From Candidatus Methanoperedens sp. (GTDB taxonomy: Archaea > Halobacteriota > Methanosarcinia > Methanosarcinales > Methanoperedenaceae): a DNA stretch of 18,350 nucleotides. Within the stretch, counting starts at the first letter, position 1; each line of letters opens with the position of its first letter. The notes beneath the pieces are model-generated. The model saw only the letters and a list, made by a program, of their open reading frames with translations, had not been told where the DNA came from and searched no databases. The position numbers and the translations under genes were made by a program. The stretch is taken from the NCBI GenBank assembly GCA_023249275.1, contig JAHFCV010000022.1, positions 1 through 18,350 of the forward strand. Direction: 5' to 3'. Of the stretch, positions 1-5,695 are shown in pieces.

Positions 1-118
1 GGGATTTTATCAAAAAATATGATGATGATAGTTTGAAATTACGCTGGTAAAAGCCATCTGGCAAATTGTATAAGGTGATAAAAATACGTTTTACTTAGCC
101 GTAGGTGGCGAAGTTAAG
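1..118 (+). mobile_element. IS element 3' end, left copy (partial transposase C-terminus)
   Basis: Positions 2-118 are the reverse complement of 18234-18350 with three mismatches. Frame 3 reads DFIKKYDDDSLKLRW and then TAA at 48-50, which looks like the C-terminus of a transposase. About 68 non-coding bases follow before the similarity ends. One mismatch inside the reading frame (TTG against CTG, both Leu) is synonymous, which supports real coding. At 119 the sequence switches to codons of an unrelated protease gene, so 118/119 is taken as the IS boundary. The IS family cannot be named from so short a piece, and no target duplication is visible because the other IS end lies outside the window. 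Confidence 0.7.
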
Positions 119-544
119 CTGGCAGCCCATGAAATAATTATGGATAAAGATGCATCTCTTGGTCCCATTGACCCGCAGGTTGGGGATTTCCTGCGCGGCG
201 TGTTTCCTGCGCCGTCATGGCTTCATGTGGCAAGGAAAAAGGGGATAGAAGCAGAGGATTCCACTCTCGTGATGAGCGACATCTCAGAAAAAGCATTGAA
301 CTTCACGAGAACACTGGTGAATGAACTGCTTGACGACAAATTTACAGATAAGGAGAAACAAAAACAGGTTGTGGAAAAACTCATAGGCGGCGAGATGGTA
401 CATGCCCAACTCATAACTGCAAAGGATGCGCAGGCTCTTGGGCTTCCCGTTTCCACTGAGCTTCCGCCTGAAATACATGAGTTCATGAAGTGCTTCCGCG
501 CTGTGAGGTCGAATGTGGAATATGTCATGCAGGGACAAGTATAG
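119..544 (+). pseudogene. SDH/ClpP-class serine protease, 5'-truncated by IS
   Basis: From codon 119 the frame reads LAAHEIIMDKDASLGPIDPQ, the hallmark segment of the serine dehydrogenase proteinase (SDH, SppA/ClpP-like) family, where the usual form is LAADEIVMDENAVLGPVDPQ. The rest of the C-terminal domain follows to TAG at 542-544. The N-terminal part, including the conserved HTPGG region and the Ser-Gly-Gly nucleophile motif that normally lies just before this segment, is missing, because the IS end replaces it. In-frame translation upstream of 119 is IS sequence and meets a stop at 71-73. ATG 140 could start a fragment, but it would lack the catalytic serine. Known members are membrane-anchored proteases. 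The 3' end overlaps the convergent gene at 525 by 20 bases. Confidence 0.8.
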
Positions 545-1613
545 AACCGGGATTCTGGAATCTCTCGGGTTTTCTGCGCCCAAGCATGTCCAGGGCAATT
601 TCGTAGTCTCTCTGCATTATCCTGTTCTTCTGCGTAAAGGGCTTCATTTTGTCAAGCAATCGTGCGATGTCCATACTCTCGAATGTAATTCCAAGTTCGG
701 ATAACATTTTTTCTTTTTTCAGGGCATTTTCAAGAGCGGAATAATGCATCGGTCCGCAGAATATCACAATAGAGGAATAACCTGATTGGTTACTCAAAAC
801 GTTTAAACCCTCGATGATATTTGAGAATTTTATCTCATCTTCCCTTATCTTGTAATCAAGGAATTTTTCATACGAAGATAAGAACCCAAGCGCATTTTTT
901 CTTAAACTTTTTACAATGTAATCCCTGACTTTGTGTTTTAACATTCGTTCAAGCCTGAATAAAAGTTCGGTATAGAATTTTTCGGTTTCCTCATAAGAAA
1001 CAGCCATCTGTCTTACCTGCATCGGGGTGTACCACAGGTGTTTTGGCTTCTCGCGCAGGTTTGTTATTTCATTAACTACCCTCGCGAGTTCCAATACGAA
1101 TTCGCTATCTTTGTCGAGGATATTTTCATAAACAGGGATGAGTTCTTCCCTGGTTTTAACATCCAGACCATAAAAAACAACACTCAAAGGCAGGTGCTCT
1201 TTGCTTTCAATTAACCGCATTTCCTTATCAATAATTCCCTTAATATAAATACAATAAAGCGCCTGTGATGCCCCGTTCATATTTGCTGATATCTGGTAGT
1301 ACCCGGACCAGAATTCAAGCGGCGAAAGCTCTCTTTTATTGTATTTGTTTTCAAGCTCAACAAAATCAATGGATATATCAAGAAAAACTGCATGAGGATT
1401 GATGATATCGAGCAAACGCAGGATTTCGTTATGAATTTCGTCTACGTTTGCCAGGGCGCGCCGCGAACTTTCAGAGAAGAAGCGATCAAGCCCGAAAGGA
1501 TACTCAAGATGGGTTTGCATGGCGGTTGCGTCAAGTTTGTTTAGCCAATCCCTCACAGCTACGTCATGGACATCAAATATACTGATAGTGGGTATCAGGA
1601 ATAGCTTCGGCAT
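525..1613 (-). CDS. Uncharacterised protein, about 362 aa
   Basis: I do not recognise this protein. It starts MPKLFLIPTISIFDVHDVAV, with no signal peptide and no clear membrane segment. It is mostly charged and helical in character, with alternating hydrophobic strands near the start and a late segment SSIVIFCGPMHYSALENAL. That late segment has the hydrophobic strand plus G-x-x-H look found in several Rossmann-like or Tiki/TraB-type folds, but the similarity is too weak for a call. The ATG at 1613 is preferred over the adjacent TTG at 1616. No strong Shine-Dalgarno sequence precedes it. It follows the 76-aa gene on the same strand by about 20 bases, so the two are probably co-transcribed. Its 3' end overlaps the truncated protease gene tail-to-tail. 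Confidence 0.7.
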   Translation of the reverse strand: MPKLFLIPTISIFDVHDVAVRDWLNKLDATAMQTHLEYPFGLDRFFSESSRRALANVDEIHNEILRLLDIINPHAVFLDISIDFVELENKYNKRELSPLEFWSGYYQISANMNGASQALYCIYIKGIIDKEMRLIESKEHLPLSVVFYGLDVKTREELIPVYENILDKDSEFVLELARVVNEITNLREKPKHLWYTPMQVRQMAVSYEETEKFYTELLFRLERMLKHKVRDYIVKSLRKNALGFLSSYEKFLDYKIREDEIKFSNIIEGLNVLSNQSGYSSIVIFCGPMHYSALENALKKEKMLSELGITFESMDIARLLDKMKPFTQKNRIMQRDYEIALDMLGRRKPERFQNPGSILVPA

Positions 1614-1634
1614 CAATAAAATATTGTTTTGCGG

Positions 1635-1865
1635 TTATATGTTTGTTTGTGACCCTGCTGCTTTTTGCAGTATAGCTTTTATCTCCTTTCTGATGTCAAC
1701 TCCCGCAGAATTGTCAAGATACAGAAGCCCTTCCTTTATCTTGGCTATGTCGCAGGAATTTTTTTGGAGCTCTGAAATTGCATTTATTAAAACGCCCACG
1801 TCACGACGCGGCGTTGTCCCTGTTACCAGTATGAACGAATCTCCCTGCCTTTCTAAGCGTACCAT
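1635..1865 (-). CDS. Small hypothetical protein, 76 aa
   Basis: A short soluble protein starting MVRLERQGDSFILVTGTTPR, with a mixed strand/helix pattern and no recognisable domain. The start at 1865 is chosen because GGAGGTG (minus strand, 1871-1877) lies five bases upstream. A longer reading from 1892 would run through this ribosome site and add nine residues without support. A TATA-like element at 1913-1921 is placed to give a transcript starting near 1890. The 362-aa gene follows closely and probably belongs to the same transcript. The good ribosome site and promoter make it likely to be real despite its size. Confidence 0.6.
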   Translation of the reverse strand: MVRLERQGDSFILVTGTTPRRDVGVLINAISELQKNSCDIAKIKEGLLYLDNSAGVDIRKEIKAILQKAAGSQTNI

Positions 1866-1912
1866 ACTGTCACCTCCGATATATGCATCCATGAATTAAT
1901 TCTACTGCATAG

Positions 1913-1921
1913 TTTATATAA
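1913..1921 (-). promoter_or_regulatory. TATA box for the 76-aa/362-aa gene pair
   Basis: The minus strand reads TTATATAAA here, close to the archaeal TATA consensus. It lies about 25 bases before a plausible transcription start near 1890 and 48 bases before the ATG at 1865, leaving room for the ribosome site at 1871-1877. Confidence 0.45.
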
Positions 1922-1951
1922 TTTTGGTTTAATGAACTATCAAATTGCCTT

Positions 1952-1988
1952 AATTAAAAAATAGGGGTAAACGCAGATGCGTTTACCT
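1952..1988 (-). terminator. Hairpin plus T-run terminator of the lipoprotein operon
   Basis: A perfect 10-bp inverted repeat (GGTAAACGCA at 1966-1975 with TGCGTTTACC at 1978-1987) begins directly at the lipoprotein stop codon (1988-1990). On the minus strand it is followed by CCCCTATTTTTTAATTAA. A stem followed by a run of T is the form of an intrinsic terminator, and in archaea the T-run alone can terminate. The loop is only two bases, so in practice a few inner pairs would open. Confidence 0.65.
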
Positions 1989-2266
1989 TAGATTGTTGCG
2001 GATAGCGAAATATCCAAGTTTGAGTCGTTAACCAGTGAATCTATAGCAGTAAGGTCGCTCTCAGTCCCGAACTCGTCAACGCTCGAAGGTGTTGGAGTCC
2101 CAGCAGGAGATACTGGTGTCAGGGTGGATACTGGCGTCTCTGTAGGTGATACTGCTGTCTGCATGGGGGTGGCGGGAGCCCTGGATTCGGGTGCCTTCTT
2201 GCCTACGCAACCTAAAGTCAATCCTGCAACCAAAAGTACAACAATCAATAAATAAACAATTTTCAT
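1988..2266 (-). CDS. Small secreted lipoprotein, Pro/Thr-rich, 92 aa
   Basis: The start at 2266 gives an N-terminus MKIVYLLIVVLLVAGLTLGC, a typical lipoprotein signal with a lipobox ending in Cys20. Residues 21 to about 65 are rich in Pro, Thr and Ser, which suggests an extended and perhaps O-glycosylated stalk. A short acidic tail ends DLTAIDSLVNDSNLDISLSATI-like. No domain is recognised. The ribosome site AAGGAGG (2274-2280) lies inside the last codons of the preceding gene, and the ATG is two bases after that gene's stop, so the two are translationally coupled. It probably sits on the outer face of the membrane as partner or anchor of the upstream coiled-coil protein (inference). An upstream in-frame start at 2287 is rejected because it would place the signal peptide internally. 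Confidence 0.75.
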   Translation of the reverse strand: MKIVYLLIVVLLVAGLTLGCVGKKAPESRAPATPMQTAVSPTETPVSTLTPVSPAGTPTPSSVDEFGTESDLTAIDSLVNDSNLDISLSATI

Positions 2267-2268
2267 GT

Positions 2269-3495
2269 TTATTCCTCCTTCTTCCATTCTCCGCTCACAC
2301 TATAATCTTTTTCAGTCTTATAGGTTCCCTTACCACTGAGAACCGCTGAACCTGTGCCGGTAGCAGTGAGGTTAATGTTGTTGCCAGATATTTCGATTCT
2401 TATATTTTCACCTTTGATGGTTGCGGAACCGAATCCCTGGTATTTTACTTCTCCATTACCGAGAATCTCTTTGGTTCCAGTTCCGTCTGTGGTGACATCC
2501 GCATTACTTGAAACCTTCAAAGTACCGTTTATTCCGGACAGTGTAACGGTCACGTTTCCCTCGATTACTGCCCTGCCGCTACCATTAGCTGCCAGCGTGC
2601 CTGTCCCGCGTACCACAACTTTTCCGCTTGATTCTTTCCTCCAATCCTTGACAAAGTCCAACAATTTCTTGCTGGCATCTTTAAGTTTTTTGACAGTATC
2701 TTTTTGTGAATTATCAACCTGCTTTACGAAAGTTTCTGCAGCCTTGTTATCCGTAACTATTCCGTCGGAAGAAAAACCATTATGGCTTACGAATAAATCG
2801 CTTGTTTTCTGCTGTGAATCCTTGGCTTCCTTCATCAGATTATTGAAACTTGCAGCCATTTCCTCAAGTTTGGTTGTATCTTTGCCCTGGCTTTTAAGTT
2901 TCTGGATTTCCGCATCTATTTTGGCTGAAACATTATCTGCCTTTGTTATGAAATTGTCAATCCTGTGGTTGAGCACTATTGCATAATAATAGCGGGTTTC
3001 AAGCCTTATCTTTACCCACAAATCTTTTAATTCTGTATATGCGTCCTTGAATTCCGCAGTTGTGCTGGCTTTCTCTACTTTTGTTCTTAGCTGTTCCAGT
3101 TGAGCTACATGTGCATCGATATTCTTAGAAGCATCGAATGGAAGAACACCTTTATTTTCAGAGTTTTCTACCCTTGATTTCATGACATTTAGATTCGAAA
3201 TCGAATGATCTATTGCTTTTTCAAGATAATCCTTTGTTTTTAGTATAAGTTCTTCTTTCGATTTGTTATCTTTTCCTTCCCTGAATTGCCTATTAGCTTT
3301 CTCGAATTCTTCCTTTGCCTTCTCAAATTTATCTTTTGTATCTTCGTATTTCGCCTTGGTATTCCGGTATTGTTCTGTTGCCTTTTCGTACTGTTCTTTG
3401 GGGGTTTGCGCTGCCGCAATCCCGGAGAACATGCTCAGTATAAACAACACTGCGATAAGTGAGGTTAATATACTGAACTTATTTTTGTTTTTCAT
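2269..3495 (-). CDS. Secreted coiled-coil protein with C-terminal beta-repeat domain, 408 aa
   Basis: The protein has a Sec-type signal peptide (residues 1 to about 29, ending GIAAAQ) and no later membrane segment, so it is probably exported. Residues 36-75 form six exact heptads with an aromatic residue at the same position (Y36, Y43, Y50, F57, F64, F71). A longer charged helical region runs to about residue 290. The last 115 residues change character completely: glycine-rich beta repeats of the form GxGxxxxxGxGxAxxxG, seen at about 297-326 and again at about 347-377, with a third partial copy at 380-392. This suggests a beta-solenoid or similar surface domain. The ribosome site GGAGGA precedes the ATG, and a TATA box lies near 3578-3586. 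No family name is offered. A structural, adhesive or envelope role is inference. Confidence 0.8.
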   Translation of the reverse strand: MKNKNKFSILTSLIAVLFILSMFSGIAAAQTPKEQYEKATEQYRNTKAKYEDTKDKFEKAKEEFEKANRQFREGKDNKSKEELILKTKDYLEKAIDHSISNLNVMKSRVENSENKGVLPFDASKNIDAHVAQLEQLRTKVEKASTTAEFKDAYTELKDLWVKIRLETRYYYAIVLNHRIDNFITKADNVSAKIDAEIQKLKSQGKDTTKLEEMAASFNNLMKEAKDSQQKTSDLFVSHNGFSSDGIVTDNKAAETFVKQVDNSQKDTVKKLKDASKKLLDFVKDWRKESSGKVVVRGTGTLAANGSGRAVIEGNVTVTLSGINGTLKVSSNADVTTDGTGTKEILGNGEVKYQGFGSATIKGENIRIEISGNNINLTATGTGSAVLSGKGTYKTEKDYSVSGEWKKEE

Positions 3496-3520
3496 TTTAG
3501 TTCCTCCTTCTTTTCTGTAT

Positions 3521-3539
3521 CAATCGTCAGAAGCGATTG
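3521..3539 (-). promoter_or_regulatory. Small hairpin in the 5' leader of the coiled-coil gene
   Basis: CAATCG (3521-3526) pairs with CGATTG (3534-3539) around a seven-base loop. It lies between the predicted transcription start (near 3555) and the ribosome site of the secreted coiled-coil gene, so it would be in the 5' untranslated RNA. The stem is short and may be chance. Confidence 0.25.
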
Positions 3540-3577
3540 CATGTCCGATACTTTAATCCTAGAATAGATAAACATAC

Positions 3578-3586
3578 TTTTATATG
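3578..3586 (-). promoter_or_regulatory. TATA box for the secreted coiled-coil/lipoprotein operon
   Basis: The minus strand reads CATATAAAA within an AT-rich stretch. A start about 25 bases downstream (near 3555) would leave a leader of roughly 60 bases before the ATG at 3495. Confidence 0.45.
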
Positions 3587-3662
3587 ATTAAAATTTAAAG
3601 TTTTTTAAAGCTATTAAATCCTTTACAAGTCTTTATAAATCGTTTTTTTACTTTATACTAAA

Positions 3663-3673
3663 CTATATATACC
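3663..3673 (+). promoter_or_regulatory. TATA box giving a leaderless transcript
   Basis: ACTATATATAC is a strong archaeal TATA match. Its centre lies about 26 bases before the GTG at 3695, so transcription would start almost exactly at the start codon. No ribosome site is present, which agrees with a leaderless mRNA. Confidence 0.6.
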
Positions 3674-3694
3674 ATACTTTAAAATTAGAATCAT

Positions 3695-4435
3695 GTGTTA
3701 ACGAAAAGACAGTTTGTTCTTATAATCCTGTTAATGACCAGCCTTATTGCCAGTGCGCAGGCAGCAACAGTGTACGGCACAATTTATGAATGGTCTGACC
3801 TTGAAACGCCGCTTAAAAATACTATTGTAGAGGTGAACTCCACACCGTCACAGTATGTGGTTTCAACGACGGGGACGTATTCATTCAACCTGTCGCCCGG
3901 CAATTATTTGATAAAGGCAAAATACTACCGCAATAATATCCTTGAATATGCTGTCGAAGATGATATCAGGATAGAGAAGGAGGGGGATTTCGTCCACGAT
4001 CTTCTGCTTTTCCCGCCCACGGAATCGGAATACGAATATCTTGCCGACTTAAATCTGACAGGTGACCTGGAATTAAAAAGCGAATCCAACCTGAAATATT
4101 ATATTATTGTCTTGGCGCTCGCTGCTTTATTTATTCTTTTATGGATGAAAAAAAAGAAAAATAAACCGATTGAACAGGGCGCTGAAGAAACTATTGAGAT
4201 TCCTCCAGAAAATATTGCAAAAACAAAAATCAAGGAACTGCCGGAAGACCTGCGCGGGATTTATGAGCTGATACTGAAAAAAGGCGGCAGGGTAACCCAG
4301 AAGGAGCTGAGAAAAGAAGTAAAATACGGGGAGGCAAAGGTAAGTCTTTTGATAGCCGACCTTGAAAACAGGGGTTTAGTCAAAAAAATAAAAAAAGGGC
4401 GCGCTAACATTATTATTGCTGAAGCTCAAAAATAA
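3695..4435 (+). CDS. Membrane-anchored winged-helix regulator with extracellular beta domain
   Basis: Three parts are visible in 246 residues. The N-terminus is a signal peptide or anchor (1-24), followed by an outside domain of about 100 residues with the carboxypeptidase-regulatory-like pattern (GTIYEWSDLETPLKNTIVEV, then TGTYSFNLSPGNYLIKAKY). One transmembrane helix (about 134-151) is followed by the Lys-rich stop-transfer MKKKKNK. The cytoplasmic part ends in a winged helix-turn-helix (about 186-244, GRVTQKELRKEVKYGEAKVS then ENRGLVKKIKKGR). Such proteins act as one-component membrane regulators in Methanosarcinales and haloarchaea. It is transcribed divergently from the secreted coiled-coil operon, which may be its target (inference). 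GTG is used because ATG 3693 is out of frame and stops at once. Confidence 0.8.
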   Translation: MLTKRQFVLIILLMTSLIASAQAATVYGTIYEWSDLETPLKNTIVEVNSTPSQYVVSTTGTYSFNLSPGNYLIKAKYYRNNILEYAVEDDIRIEKEGDFVHDLLLFPPTESEYEYLADLNLTGDLELKSESNLKYYIIVLALAALFILLWMKKKKNKPIEQGAEETIEIPPENIAKTKIKELPEDLRGIYELILKKGGRVTQKELRKEVKYGEAKVSLLIADLENRGLVKKIKKGRANIIIAEAQK

Positions 4436-4446
4436 AGGAGGTCAGT

Positions 4447-4503
4447 TTGCAAAATCGTAAACTTCATAGACGTAAAAGACCTACAGGTGAATATGATAGA
4501 TAG
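4447..4503 (+). CDS. Candidate leader peptide upstream of the PurP-like gene, 18 aa
   Basis: AAAGGAGGT at 4434-4442 is the strongest ribosome site in this region, yet the only usable start a few bases after it is TTG 4447. The frame from there encodes a very basic peptide (MQNRKLHRRKRPTGEYDR) that stops with TAG at 4501-4503, running past the ATG 4493 of the PurP-like gene in another frame. It could be a translationally coupled leader. Alternatively, the site may serve a non-canonical start in the PurP frame, which is open through this region. It is too short to judge from composition. Confidence 0.3.
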   Translation: MQNRKLHRRKRPTGEYDR

Positions 4504-5647
4504 AAAGGAAATAATAGATGTTTTATCGGGATACGATTTAAGTAAAGCCACAATTGGAGTACTGGCATCCCACTCTGCTCTTGACGTATGCGATGGGGCG
4601 GTTGAAGAGGGATTCAGGACCCATGCGGTATGCGAAAAAGGACGGGAGAAAACATATACAGAATATTTTAAGGCGCAAAGGGATAAGGGAAAACTCATAC
4701 GCGGGATAGTGGACAGCTCCGATGTTTATAATAAATTCAATGAAATACTGAAACCCGGGAACCAGAAGAAACTGCGGGATAAAAACACAGTTTTCATCCC
4801 GAACCGCTCGTTTACTTCTTACTGCGGGATAGATGATATAGAAGATAATTTCAAAGTCCCGATGTTCGGGAGCCGCAACCTGCTCAGGAGCGAAGAGCGG
4901 GGAATCGAGCGGGATTATTACTGGCTGCTTGAAAAAGCAGGTCTTCCATATCCTGAAAAGATAAAAAAGCCTGAGGATATCGACTGTCTTGTCATGGTAA
5001 AACTCCCTCATGCAGTAAAGAAACTTGAGCGTGGGTTCTTTACCGCAGCATCCTTCGGGGAGTTCAAGAAAAAATCCAGGGCTTTCCTGAAGCAGGGCGT
5101 AATCACAAAGGAGGCGCTTGCTGAGGCACGAATCGAGCGGTACATAATCGGACCTGTCTTTAACCTTGACTTTTTTTACTCGCCCCTGGAAGAGAAAATG
5201 AGCAGGGTTGAACTGGTCGGGATTGACTGGAGGTTTGAGACAAGCCTCGACGGGCACGTACGATTGCCTGCGCCGCAGCAGGTGACCCTGAATGAAAAGC
5301 AGTTCATGCCTGAATACACTGTATGCGGTCACAACTCAGCCACATTGCGCGAATCCCTGCTTGAGGATGCATTCGAACTTGCTGAAAAATACGTCAAAGC
5401 CACGCAAAAATACTACAAACCCGGCATAATCGGTCCTTTCTGCCTCCAGACATGTGTTGATAAAGACCTTAATTTCTATGTGTATGACGTGGCGCCGCGC
5501 GTGGGCGGAGGCACAAACGTGCATGTGTCTGTGGGGCATCCTTACGGCAATACGCTCTGGCGCAAACCCATGAGCACTGGGCGGCGCATGGCGATGGAGA
5601 TAAGACGGGCTATCGAGCAGGAGAGGGTGGGAGAGATTGTGACGTGA
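4487..5647 (+). CDS. purP: PurP family ATP-grasp ligase (FAICAR synthetase paralog)
   Basis: It matches PurP along its whole length (386 aa), with an N-terminal DUF1246-type domain and a C-terminal DUF1297-type domain. Diagnostic segments are GVLASHSALDV, SYCGIDDIEDNFKVPMFGSRNLLR, IGPVFNLDFFYSPL, GIIGPFCLQ and APRVGGGTNVH. PurP in archaea converts AICAR, formate and ATP to FAICAR in purine synthesis. The loop that in canonical PurP is glycine-rich (VMVKFPGARGGRGYF as I recall it) reads VMVKLPHAVKKLERGFF here, about residues 169-185, longer and without the glycines, so this may be a paralog with another substrate. The start is uncertain: GTG 4487 or ATG 4493. No other purine gene is adjacent; a sugar-nucleotide gene follows. 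Confidence 0.85.
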   Translation: MNMIDRKEIIDVLSGYDLSKATIGVLASHSALDVCDGAVEEGFRTHAVCEKGREKTYTEYFKAQRDKGKLIRGIVDSSDVYNKFNEILKPGNQKKLRDKNTVFIPNRSFTSYCGIDDIEDNFKVPMFGSRNLLRSEERGIERDYYWLLEKAGLPYPEKIKKPEDIDCLVMVKLPHAVKKLERGFFTAASFGEFKKKSRAFLKQGVITKEALAEARIERYIIGPVFNLDFFYSPLEEKMSRVELVGIDWRFETSLDGHVRLPAPQQVTLNEKQFMPEYTVCGHNSATLRESLLEDAFELAEKYVKATQKYYKPGIIGPFCLQTCVDKDLNFYVYDVAPRVGGGTNVHVSVGHPYGNTLWRKPMSTGRRMAMEIRRAIEQERVGEIVT

Positions 5648-5695
5648 TTAAAATAGGAACCGCAGATAAACTATAGATAAACAGGAGATAAGAAC

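Noticed and set aside
2354..2986. 210-aa plus-strand frame opposite the secreted coiled-coil gene
   Set aside because: The minus-strand gene has a signal peptide, ribosome site and clear repeats. The plus-strand frame has none of these.
4538..5332. 264-aa open frame on the minus strand inside the PurP-like gene
   Set aside because: It lies fully antisense to a well-recognised gene and shows no family motif; it is a composition shadow.
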